This document shows positions 26,398 to 33,793 of a stretch of 64,000 nt of DNA, one piece after another (the stretch's first letter is position 1; each line of letters starts with the position of its first letter). The position numbers and the translations under genes are program-made. The stretch is from Lysinibacillus_B sp036662795 (GTDB lineage: Bacteria > Bacillota > Bacilli > Bacillales_A > Planococcaceae), in the NCBI RefSeq assembly GCF_036662795.1, contig NZ_JBAFWZ010000001.1, positions 124,001 through 188,000 on the forward strand, read 5' to 3'. The notes beneath the pieces were generated by a model, which ran no database searches, was not told the origin of the DNA, and was given only the letters and a program-made list of their open reading frames with translations.

Positions 26398-27591
26398 ATG
26401 AAGGGTTCTTTCAAAGTCATTATTGTTGGTGGGGGAACAGCTGGTATTTCGGTTGCCGCTCGCTTACTAAGAAAATCGCAAAGCCTGAAAAATGAGGTTG
26501 TGATTATAGATCCAGCATCCAAACATTATTATCAGCCGTTATGGACACTAGTCGGCGGAGGGGCTGCTAAAAAAGAAGATTCTGAACGCTCGATGGAATC
26601 TGTTATCCCAGAAGGAGCGGTATGGGTTCAACAACCCGTACTTGAATTTAAACCTGAACAAAACGAAGTCCTTCTAGGAGACAAAACAGCTCTTACGTAC
26701 GACTACTTAATTGTAGCAGGTGGTATTGAAATTAATTGGGGTGCTATTAAAGGATTAAAAGAAGCACTTGGTACAAAATCTGTTTGCAGTAACTACTCAT
26801 TCGAACATGTAGATTATACATGGGAAACGATTCGCAATTTAAAATCGGGTACAGCGTTATTTACACATCCAAATTCGCCTGTAAAATGCGGTGGAGCGCC
26901 ACAAAAAATTATGCATATAGCTGAAGATTACTTCCGTAAAGCGGGTGTACGTCAAAATATGAACGTTGTATTTGGTTCAGCAAATCCAGCTATTTTTGAT
27001 GTACTGAAATACCGTGAGGCGCTAGAAAAAGTAGTAGAGCGAAAAAGAATTGATGCACGATTCCGCCGTAACTTAATTGAAATAAAAGCGGATGAAAAAA
27101 TCGCCGTCTTTGAACATCTCGATACGGGTGCGAAAGAGGAAGTAAAGTATAGCATGATTCACGTCACACCTTATATGAATGCACCGATGTTTATCGCGAA
27201 TAGTCCATTAGCTGACCAAAATGGTTGGGTAGATGTAGATATGTATACACTGCAGCACAAAAAATATGAGAACGTATTTGGTCTTGGCGACTGTGCAAAC
27301 TTACCGACATCTAAGACAGGGGCAGCCATCCGTAAGCAAGCGCCTGTTGTTGCCGAAAATGTACTCGCAAGTATGCGCAACCAAACAATGGATAAAACGT
27401 ATGACGGTTACTCATCTTGTCCGATCGTCACGGGTTATAACAAACTCATTTTAGCAGAGTTCGACTATTCAAAAGAGCCTGTTGAATCGATGCCATTTAA
27501 CCAAGCCGTTGAACGTACGAGCATGTATATGATGAAAAAAGATTTACTACCAATCATGTACTGGGACGGCATGCTCAAAGGAACGATGTAG
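26398..27591 (+). CDS. sqr: Sulfide:quinone oxidoreductase
   Basis: The 397-residue FAD enzyme begins with the dinucleotide-binding GGGTAGISVAA and has a second FAD patch near FGLGDCANLPTSK. Redox Cys are placed as in type II-like SQRs (human SQOR group): Cys164 in NSPVKCGGAP and Cys341 in SSCPIVTGYNK. It oxidises sulfide at the membrane, reducing (mena)quinone and leaving a persulfide. The next genes (DUF1641, cstB) follow within 20 bp each, forming a sulfide oxidation operon under the palindromic operator at 26305. The quinol could feed the bd oxidase encoded further along. GAAGGAAG lies before ATG 26398. Confidence 0.93.
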   Translation: MKGSFKVIIVGGGTAGISVAARLLRKSQSLKNEVVIIDPASKHYYQPLWTLVGGGAAKKEDSERSMESVIPEGAVWVQQPVLEFKPEQNEVLLGDKTALTYDYLIVAGGIEINWGAIKGLKEALGTKSVCSNYSFEHVDYTWETIRNLKSGTALFTHPNSPVKCGGAPQKIMHIAEDYFRKAGVRQNMNVVFGSANPAIFDVLKYREALEKVVERKRIDARFRRNLIEIKADEKIAVFEHLDTGAKEEVKYSMIHVTPYMNAPMFIANSPLADQNGWVDVDMYTLQHKKYENVFGLGDCANLPTSKTGAAIRKQAPVVAENVLASMRNQTMDKTYDGYSSCPIVTGYNKLILAEFDYSKEPVESMPFNQAVERTSMYMMKKDLLPIMYWDGMLKGTM

Positions 27592-27607
27592 AAAGGAGGC
27601 ATGAGTG

Positions 27608-28147
27608 ATGGAAACGAATCCGTTACTAGAGCAACTAAAGCAACCAGAAGTGCAAGCCACTCTCGTATCTTTACTACAGCAATTGCCTGCCTACGAGAAA
27701 AACTTACAAGCAATCGATAACGTAGTGAGTTTTGGCCAAGCGGTACTGCAAGACGAGCAAGCAATTCAAAAATACGATGAACTTGTGCGAAGCTACAATC
27801 TTAATCTTGAAACAGTGGAAGCATTAGTTGGCTTACTAGAAAAATTGCCAAAGCTTCTACAAATAATTGATAAACTAGAGGATGTACTCGATTTTGCAAC
27901 CGCTGTGCTAAGAGATCAACAAACAATCGATTATGCAACAGCCAGCATCCAATCTTACACAGAACCCGTTGTAGAAAAAGGAAAGCAAGGCTTATTACTA
28001 GTAAAAGAAATTCAACAAAGAGCAGAAGATACAACAGAACCTGTCAAACTCTTTACGATTATGAAATGGTTAAAAGACCCTAGTGTTCAAAAGTCATTGA
28101 AATATGTACAAGCGACACTACAGGTTTTAAATAAAAAATCAAATTAA
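27608..28147 (+). CDS. DUF1641 protein, sulfide operon partner
   Basis: The 179-residue, entirely helical protein has Leu-rich repeats such as EALVGLLEKLPKLLQIIDKL. DUF1641 proteins occur next to SQR genes and next to formate dehydrogenases in Bacillales, with no defined activity; a scaffold or membrane-associating role is a guess. AGGAGG stands 8 nt before ATG 27608; the GTG at 27605 is also in frame. It lies between sqr and cstB, with 14-16 bp gaps. Confidence 0.85.
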   Translation: METNPLLEQLKQPEVQATLVSLLQQLPAYEKNLQAIDNVVSFGQAVLQDEQAIQKYDELVRSYNLNLETVEALVGLLEKLPKLLQIIDKLEDVLDFATAVLRDQQTIDYATASIQSYTEPVVEKGKQGLLLVKEIQQRAEDTTEPVKLFTIMKWLKDPSVQKSLKYVQATLQVLNKKSN

Positions 28148-28161
28148 AAGGAGAGATTTTT

Positions 28162-29556
28162 ATGTTATTACGTTATTTCTATGATGAAAAATTAGCACAC
28201 GCTTCTTACATGGTAGGCTGTCAACGAAAAGGGGAGGCAGTAATTGTTGACCCAATGCGCAACATCGAGCCATATATCCAAGTAGCTCAAAAAGAAAATA
28301 TGAAAATCGTTGGGACATTAGAAACGCACATCCATGCTGATTTTGTAGCAGGTTCTCGTGAATTAGCTGATCGCTTCGGTGCAACAATGTATATTTCAGA
28401 TGAAGGCGATGAAAACTGGAAATATCAAAATTTAGAAGGTATTAACTATGTGTTATTAAAAGATGGTGACAAATTTGAGCTTGGTAAGCTTATTTTTGAA
28501 GTGATGCATACCCCAGGTCATACGCCAGAATCGATTTCATTCCTGTTAACAGATGGCGCAGCAGCAGATAAGCCGATTGGAATCTTCACAGGTGACTTTG
28601 TGTTCGCTGGTGACATTGGTCGACCAGACTTACTTGAAAAAGCAGCTGGTATTCAAGGCACGGCCGATGCAGGGGCAAAAGTGATGTACACTTCGGTTGA
28701 ACGCTTTAAAGAGTTACCAGACTATTTACAAGTATGGCCGGCACATGGAGCAGGTAGTGCGTGTGGAAAAGCGCTTGGTGCAGTACCTTCGACAACGGTT
28801 GGCTACGAAAAACAATTCAACTGGGCAATGCAATTTGATAACGAGCCAGACTTTGTTGCAGCATTATTAGACGGTCAACCAGAACCACCTTACTACTTTG
28901 CGGTAATGAAATCAGTGAATAAAATTGGTATTGAGTTAATTAAAAATTTACCAGAGCTACAAGTCATTACTTCAGTTGAGGAAATTGAAGGATTGATTGC
29001 AGCAGGACAGCAAGTAGTAGATACACGTGATGCACAAAGCTTCTCACAAGGACATATTAAGGGAACGATGAATGTGCCATTCAATAATTCATTCACAAAC
29101 TGGATGGGCTGGATTGTGAACTACAAGGAACCTTTATATTTACTAGTGGATCCTAAGCAGATGAATGATATGCTGATCGCCCTTCGCTCAATCGGTATCG
29201 ACCAAGTTTTAGGGTATGGGGATGTAGAAGCGATGACCCAGCAAGCGAATGTACTAGATTCATATGAAAACGTTACACCTTTAGAAGCAAAAGCGATGAT
29301 GGACGCAGAAGATGTAGCAGTATTAGATGTGCGTAATCTGACAGAATACAATGAAGGGCATATTGAAGAGGCACAGCACATTATGGTGGGTACATTAAAA
29401 AATCGTTTAGATGAAGTGCCAAATAAAAAGCTAATTGTTCAATGTCAAGCAGGTGGTCGTTCTGCGATTGCAGCGAGCGTATTAAAAGCAAATGGCTTCC
29501 ACAATTTAGTCAATATGACTGGAGGCTATAGTCAATGGATAAATGAAGTAAAATAA
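28162..29556 (+). CDS. cstB: Persulfide dioxygenase-sulfurtransferase (CstB-like, MBL-rhodanese fusion)
   Basis: The 464-residue protein has three parts. Residues 1-240 are a metallo-beta-lactamase persulfide dioxygenase (ETHIHADFVAG, HTPGHTPES, TGDFVFAGDIGRPD, VWPAHGAG). Residues about 270-350 are a rhodanese homology domain without the active Cys, and about 370-460 an active rhodanese with Cys428 in VQCQAGGRS. The extra Cys of GAGSACGKALG is also kept. This is the architecture of S. aureus CstB, which converts SQR-derived persulfides to thiosulfate. In S. aureus the operon is repressed by CstR, and I see no csoR/cstR gene here. AAAGGAGAG precedes the ATG. Confidence 0.93.
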   Translation: MLLRYFYDEKLAHASYMVGCQRKGEAVIVDPMRNIEPYIQVAQKENMKIVGTLETHIHADFVAGSRELADRFGATMYISDEGDENWKYQNLEGINYVLLKDGDKFELGKLIFEVMHTPGHTPESISFLLTDGAAADKPIGIFTGDFVFAGDIGRPDLLEKAAGIQGTADAGAKVMYTSVERFKELPDYLQVWPAHGAGSACGKALGAVPSTTVGYEKQFNWAMQFDNEPDFVAALLDGQPEPPYYFAVMKSVNKIGIELIKNLPELQVITSVEEIEGLIAAGQQVVDTRDAQSFSQGHIKGTMNVPFNNSFTNWMGWIVNYKEPLYLLVDPKQMNDMLIALRSIGIDQVLGYGDVEAMTQQANVLDSYENVTPLEAKAMMDAEDVAVLDVRNLTEYNEGHIEEAQHIMVGTLKNRLDEVPNKKLIVQCQAGGRSAIAASVLKANGFHNLVNMTGGYSQWINEVK

Positions 29557-29565
29557 GCCTATAAT

Positions 29566-29603
29566 CTAAAAGAGTGTCTTCTGTATTAGAGACACTCTTT
29601 TAG
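29566..29603 (+). terminator. Terminator-like hairpin after cstB
   Basis: A perfect 14-bp stem, CTAAAAGAGTGTCT (29566-29579) with AGACACTCTTTTAG (29590-29603). The T-run is inside the stem base. Confidence 0.75.
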
Positions 29604-29757
29604 TAGTTCCAAATTTAAGTGATAGGGAAAGAAAATTACGATTCAAAATTGAAGTCCATTATTTTGTTAAGGCTAATACGAGATAATGGTGATAGTATAA
29701 GTAGTACATAATAATACATTAAGGAACGATTAATCAATTTTTTAGGAGGTGTCATAT

Positions 29758-30792
29758 ATGCAATCCCGGCTACAAAATGAGTATTTACAGCAAATTTTTG
29801 AGCATATACAGGATGGTATTATTATTATGAAGGAGAGTAGGGAGATTGTGATGATGAACCCTGCTGCTAAGCTGTTAACTGGCTGGAAAATTGGTGATTT
29901 TGTACCTTTTTGCTCGTATTGTATGATTCGTAAAAGGGAGCAGGGGGAGCCGACCTGCTATTTAATTGCAAACAATGAGGTGCCTTCATTTTTATCAGAA
30001 ATGCCAACCTATCATGGACGGAAAATTGATGTAGAAATGAGTACTGCAGCTATTTATGCTAATGAAAATACAGGGGAAACGGAATACCTACTTGTATTAC
30101 GTGATCAAGAAACATTTAAAAAAGCACAAGAGGCGGCTATTAATAAAAAAATGATTCGAGCATTAATTGAGGCAAAGGAATCCGAGCATAAACGATTGGC
30201 ACAGGAGCTGCATGATGGAGTCGGTCAATCATTATTTTCAGTTTCCGTTGCAATGCAGGCAATTGAATCGTTTGTGAAAGATAATGCGGAGCTAAATGAC
30301 TATATCGCTGAGGTACGAAAAGAGCTTGAAAAAGTGATGAAGGATATTAGTGCCTATTCTCATCAATTAAGGCCACATAGTTTAGATCAATTAGGGCTCG
30401 AGCCTACGATACAAACAACAATTGCTGGAATTAAAAAAAATGTACCCCATTTGGACATTCAATTAACGACACGAGGTCTCGATCGATGTGATCCTGCGGT
30501 AGAAATAAACTTATATCGTATTACACAAGAAGCGCTACATAATATAATAAAATATGCAAAAGCAACTCAAGTTCATATCCACATTGTAAAGGATAATACG
30601 CATATTTATATGACCATCCAAGATAATGGAATTGGCTTTGAGCGAGAAAAGATTAAAAATGAGGGGCTTGGCTTAAAGCATATCGAGGAGCGTGTTGACC
30701 AATTGGGTGGTACGTGTTCGATTCTCTCAAAAGTTGGACAAGGTACATGTATCGACATTGTTATTCCTAGATGGAGGCCACAACATGATTAA
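29758..30792 (+). CDS. NreB-like sensor histidine kinase with Cys-rich PAS domain
   Basis: The 344-residue cytoplasmic kinase has a PAS-like domain (about 1-120), a HisKA_3 dimerisation domain with phospho-acceptor His152 in AQELHDGVGQS, and HATPase_c (YRITQEALHNIIKYA, DNGIGFE, GLGLKHIEERV). The PAS domain contains C52-X2-C55-X11-C67. This is the spacing of the first three ligands of the oxygen-sensing [4Fe-4S] cluster in staphylococcal NreB (C-X2-C-X11-C-X2-C), but the fourth position is Ile70. It may bind a cluster with another ligand, or sense oxygen, NO or persulfides through thiols. AGGAGGTG stands 6 nt before ATG 29758. The gene overlaps the regulator gene by 8 nt. Confidence 0.85.
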   Translation: MQSRLQNEYLQQIFEHIQDGIIIMKESREIVMMNPAAKLLTGWKIGDFVPFCSYCMIRKREQGEPTCYLIANNEVPSFLSEMPTYHGRKIDVEMSTAAIYANENTGETEYLLVLRDQETFKKAQEAAINKKMIRALIEAKESEHKRLAQELHDGVGQSLFSVSVAMQAIESFVKDNAELNDYIAEVRKELEKVMKDISAYSHQLRPHSLDQLGLEPTIQTTIAGIKKNVPHLDIQLTTRGLDRCDPAVEINLYRITQEALHNIIKYAKATQVHIHIVKDNTHIYMTIQDNGIGFEREKIKNEGLGLKHIEERVDQLGGTCSILSKVGQGTCIDIVIPRWRPQHD

Positions 30793-31420
30793 AATATTAC
30801 TCGTTGATGACCATGTATTAATCCGGAAGGGCATTGCGCTTCTTCTAGGGAACTATCCAGATATTACAGTTATAGGAGAAGCGAGTGACGGAGAAGAGGC
30901 GATCGGGCTTGCTTATCAAACAGAGCCTCATGTAATCTTAATGGATATTTCCATCCCGAATGGTCTAGATGGTTTTACTGCTACAAAGGAAATTAAAAAG
31001 AATTTACGAGAAACGAAGGTTATTATGCTAACGATGCATAACGAAATCGCCTATATTCAACAGGCGATGGAAGTTGGGGCAGATGGCTATATTTTAAAAA
31101 ATAGCCAAGGTGGCGAAATGTATGAAGCGATTCAAAGTGTGTATACAGGTCGTCGCTATTATGAAGTCGGATTGCCACAAGATCAAATCGAAAAATTATT
31201 TAAGAAAAAAGGAAAAAACAACCCGGATGTATTATCAACACGTGAACAAGAAATTGTTCGCTTAACGATTTTAGGCTTTACGAATATGCAAATTGCAGAC
31301 AAGCTATTTATTAGTGCTAAAACGGTAGAAAACCATAAAGCCAACATTATGCAAAAGCTACATTTAAAAAGCAAGGCAGAACTTATTCAATATGGTATTA
31401 CGAATAAATATATTATGTAG
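30785..31420 (+). CDS. NarL/LuxR-family response regulator (NreC-like)
   Basis: The 211-residue protein has a receiver domain (VDDHVLIRKG, phospho-acceptor Asp54 in VILMDISIP, Thr of MLTMHN, Lys of YILKNSQGG). A LuxR-type helix-turn-helix at the C-terminus reads LSTREQEIVRL followed by NMQIADKLFISAKTVENHK. It is coupled to the NreB-like kinase by an ATGATTAA overlap. Staphylococcal NreC binds a GC-rich palindrome described as TAGGG-type half sites. The four TAGGG-type palindromes flanking this gene pair are therefore its most likely targets, which is inference. Confidence 0.9.
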   Translation: MIKILLVDDHVLIRKGIALLLGNYPDITVIGEASDGEEAIGLAYQTEPHVILMDISIPNGLDGFTATKEIKKNLRETKVIMLTMHNEIAYIQQAMEVGADGYILKNSQGGEMYEAIQSVYTGRRYYEVGLPQDQIEKLFKKKGKNNPDVLSTREQEIVRLTILGFTNMQIADKLFISAKTVENHKANIMQKLHLKSKAELIQYGITNKYIM

Positions 31421-31440
31421 TATGCGGGGGCTGTCGAAGG

Positions 31441-31475
31441 AAATCTGCTCATCTCAAATTGGTGAGTAGATTTTT
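31441..31475 (+). terminator. Terminator of the two-component operon
   Basis: AAATCTGCTCA (31441-31451) pairs with TGAGTAGATTT (31463-31473), with one G-U, followed by TTGCT. Confidence 0.7.
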
Positions 31476-31684
31476 GCTATTTTCTATGTCGTGGTTGAAA
31501 ATGAGTGATTAGATCGGCTTTTACCTTGATTAGTTTGGTTTGGCAGCGGTATAAAATCTAAACAAGTGAAACCTGTTCAACTCAGTGACATCTGTCAAAA
31601 GGGCTTTGAAATTTTATACAACCCCGAATGTTGCTGTTTACAAATCGTCAAGTAATAATTACATTTTTAAATAATACGAGAAGA
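31476..31684. other. Noncoding stretch between regulator gene and small RNA promoter
   Basis: About 210 bp with no ORF, ribosome site or family I recognise. It ends in the palindromic operator of the candidate small RNA. Confidence 0.45.
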
Positions 31685-31729
31685 TAAGGGAAAACCCCTA
31701 TATTTATAAAGTATCTTAAGAATGATAAT
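31685..31729 (+). promoter_or_regulatory. Operator TAAGGG-N4-CCCCTA plus -10 upstream of a noncoding transcript
   Basis: TAAGGG (31685-31690), AAAA and CCCCTA (31695-31700) differ from the perfect palindrome at one base. After 23 bp comes GATAAT (31724-31729), the same geometry as at sqr and tauE. No protein-coding gene follows within 280 bp on this strand, and an intrinsic terminator lies 60-90 bp downstream. Confidence 0.7.
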
Positions 31730-31735
31730 AGGAGC

Positions 31736-31821
31736 GTAAACATTTTGTAAACGTCATACAGTTTATAATCCCTTCTTACCCTTTTATTGAGCGATAAAGC
31801 ACTCGGCTTTATCGCTTTTTA
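31736..31821 (+). ncRNA. Candidate regulatory small RNA, about 86 nt
   Basis: The predicted start near 31736 follows from the -10 at 31724. The RNA ends in a strong intrinsic terminator: GCGATAAAGC (31791-31800), loop ACTCG, GCTTTATCGC (31806-31815), then TTTTT. Before the terminator lies an unstructured C-rich stretch, TCCCTTCTTACCCTTTT (31769-31785), of the kind used by RsaE/RoxS- and FsrA-like RNAs to pair with ribosome binding sites. AUCCCUUCUU (31768-31777) is perfectly complementary to AAGAAGGGAT at the ccdA ribosome site. No start codon with a usable ORF is seen. It is a prediction from sequence only. Confidence 0.6.
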
Positions 31822-31826
31822 CATGT

Positions 31827-31978
31827 TAAATATTTAGGAAAAGCATAGAAACTTGTTCATCATCCACGAGGCACAATCCCGTTCATTCAATAGAGCGCCA
31901 GTTTTTAATCGTTCTACAAAATGTGAGTTACCTGATACCCAGATTATCCATCATTTCTATGCTTTGTTTCAATATTTA
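31827..31978. repeat. Imperfect 25-bp inverted repeat enclosing 102 bp
   Basis: The left arm (31827-31851) and right arm (31954-31978) match at 20 of 25 positions. Both start TAAATATT and end AAAGCATAGAAA when read inward. The interior has only a short open frame on the minus strand, without a start signal. It could be a miniature transposable element, a decayed insertion sequence end pair, or a long-range RNA stem. No target duplication is evident. Confidence 0.55.
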
Positions 31979-32020
31979 GCTCGTTTATTTGGTATTTCAT
32001 AGTTCTCTAGTTCAATCAAC

Positions 32021-32869
32021 TCATAATCCGTTAATAAAACAATAAACAATCTCTTCTTCTAACTGACTTAATTTACGGTTTAATCGAGTAGCTAGCTCAT
32101 TAACCAAACTCAAGTGGTTTCTTTGATGTTTTTCTGTTAAATCACAAATTAACTTCAATAACTGTATATAACCGATAAAGTTCTCTTTAGATAATGGAGA
32201 TTCATGTGACAGCACATAGATTTCGGCATCAAACATTTCAATATTTTCTAAGAGGCGTCTAACATTATCAATTGTATATTGTGGTTGTTGTGTGTAAATA
32301 CTTGGATACAAACAGTCCCCTAAAAAAAGTACTTTTTCTTCTTCTACAAAAATGAGTGATGAATCGTCAGAATGATCTCCACCTACATGTTTGACTATAC
32401 ATCGAATCCCACCTAAATCAATCTCGAATTTTTCCTTAAAAGTAACATTAGGTAAAGTGATGGTGATATTTCTGTCTACTCCAAATTCCTTTTTTATCAT
32501 TTCTGAACAAAACGGATTCTCTAAGCCTTTTTCTACACGACTATCTAAAGCCTGGTCTGACCAATCATACTCCATAATTTTCTCGAGATGTATTTTTGTG
32601 TTTTCATGTGCGATAGTTAATATATTCATCTCATTTGTTCCAAAGCTATGATCCCAATGCCAGTGTGTTAATACTACAGAATGATAATTAGTAATTTGGT
32701 ATTTGTTAAGTTCTTTAAGAAATAACTTAGCATGTTTATCAGAATTTCCTGCATCTACAATTAAAGTTTGGTGAACTCCACATATGGCAGACAGTATTGG
32801 TCGATCTGTTTCACTGTTATGCGGTAAATAATATATACGATTAGTTAATTGTTTCAAATTTTCCCCCAT
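32021..32869 (-). CDS. Metallo-beta-lactamase fold hydrolase
   Basis: The 282-residue protein has the complete metal-binding set: THWHWDH (H-x-H-x-DH), KHVGGDHSDDS, FLGDCLYP and a late LSHESPL. It belongs to the broad glyoxalase II-like group of the MBL fold. The substrate cannot be assigned from sequence; a thioester or lactone is possible. AAAGGGAG lies 8 nt before ATG 32869. That site overlaps the end of the marR gene, so the two are co-transcribed and probably co-translated. It is unrelated in sequence detail to the CstB dioxygenase nearby. Confidence 0.85.
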   Translation of the reverse strand: MGENLKQLTNRIYYLPHNSETDRPILSAICGVHQTLIVDAGNSDKHAKLFLKELNKYQITNYHSVVLTHWHWDHSFGTNEMNILTIAHENTKIHLEKIMEYDWSDQALDSRVEKGLENPFCSEMIKKEFGVDRNITITLPNVTFKEKFEIDLGGIRCIVKHVGGDHSDDSSLIFVEEEKVLFLGDCLYPSIYTQQPQYTIDNVRRLLENIEMFDAEIYVLSHESPLSKENFIGYIQLLKLICDLTEKHQRNHLSLVNELATRLNRKLSQLEEEIVYCFINGL

Positions 32870-32873
32870 TATC

Positions 32874-33323
32874 TTAACTCCCTTTGTTTTTTGTAGTTCC
32901 AACAATCTTATTTAATGTATCAAGCACATTTTTTAATGCTGCTAAACTTACTTTCGAATAATATTTTTCCACAAGAATGTCGTCAATTTTTTTTAGAAGC
33001 TGATGAAACTCTTGCCCTCTATGTCCAAGATAAATAAAGGTTTCTCTACGGTTTATTGAATTTTCTTGACGATGTATCATGTTCATTTCTTCGAGCTTTG
33101 AAATTACTTGGCTAACTGCACTTTTGGAAATATCAAAATGATTTGCAATATCATTTGCAATTACAGGCTCATTACGAATGATATAAAACATGATAATTTC
33201 TTGTTGGGGAGTCAAATGGAAGTTTTCTAATTCCTCAACCTCTTTTGTTTCTTTTAAAACTAACAACTTGAACTGCTCAAACTTTTGATTAATTTCATCT
33301 ATGATTGTTAAATAATCATGCAC
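32874..33323 (-). CDS. MarR-family transcriptional regulator
   Basis: The 149-residue winged-helix regulator shows the MarR DNA-binding core: LTPQQEIIMFYIIRNEP, then NDIANHFDISKSAVSQVISKLEE and NRRETFIYLGHRGQEF. MarR proteins usually repress their own operon and respond to phenolic or oxidant ligands. Here the target is presumably the 27-bp element with perfect 9-bp arms at 33357-33383, just upstream, controlling marR and the MBL hydrolase. No conserved Cys suggests a ligand- rather than redox-driven switch, but that is inference. Confidence 0.88.
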   Translation of the reverse strand: MHDYLTIIDEINQKFEQFKLLVLKETKEVEELENFHLTPQQEIIMFYIIRNEPVIANDIANHFDISKSAVSQVISKLEEMNMIHRQENSINRRETFIYLGHRGQEFHQLLKKIDDILVEKYYSKVSLAALKNVLDTLNKIVGTTKNKGS

Positions 33324-33356
33324 AGGCTTACCATCTCCAATTCAACTTAAAGGTTT

Positions 33357-33383
33357 ATAGTTAAGTTAAGTTTACTTAACTAT
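33357..33383 (-). promoter_or_regulatory. Probable MarR operator
   Basis: ATAGTTAAG (33357-33365) and CTTAACTAT (33375-33383) are perfect inverted 9-bp arms around a 9-bp centre. They lie 34 bp upstream of the marR start codon. Confidence 0.6.
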
Positions 33384-33716
33384 TTTGTGTTTGTCAATGA
33401 TTGGGATTTTTGAAGGGGGCTAATAAGCGACTAGTCTTGACATCTTTGTCCTTATTAGTAGGGGGAATTCCAAAAAAAGTTCTAGATTACCTATCACACA
33501 AGATAAAGAAAACATGCTTAGAAAGTAGGGGATTAAAAAAACTGATATTCATAAATTTGGGATTCAAGAAAGGGGGACATTTTGGTATATCTTTTAAGTA
33601 TATGTCCTCAAAGTAGCGGTTTTGGTTTTATTCATTTTTTATCTTCACTATTAATAAGTGTCGCTTCATTTCATTGATTCATTAAACACACAAATCCGCC
33701 TTTTTCTCTAGCATTA
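33384..33716. other. Noncoding region between marR and the tauE-cyd operon
   Basis: A 71-codon frame at 33401-33616 begins with TTG, has no ribosome site and resembles nothing I know, so I do not call it. The region may mark the right junction of the inserted marR-MBL pair. The last part carries the tauE promoter operator, annotated separately. Confidence 0.45.
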
Positions 33717-33761
33717 TAGGGGCTTCCCCCTATACTTTAGCAACCGCGCACTCTCTATACT
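33717..33761 (+). promoter_or_regulatory. Operator TAGGGG-N4-CCCCTA plus -10 for tauE-cydABS
   Basis: A perfect palindrome (33717-33732) is followed after exactly 23 bp by TATACT (33756-33761). No consensus -35 is present. The predicted transcript start is near 33768, leaving a short leader before tauE with AAGGAAGGTGG. Confidence 0.75.
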
Positions 33762-33793
33762 TAAAGTAAATAAAGGAGAAGGAAGGTGGTACG

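Noticed and set aside
33401..33616. 71-codon open frame between marR and tauE
   Set aside because: It starts with TTG, has no ribosome site, shows no recognisable domain and lies in DNA that otherwise looks noncoding.
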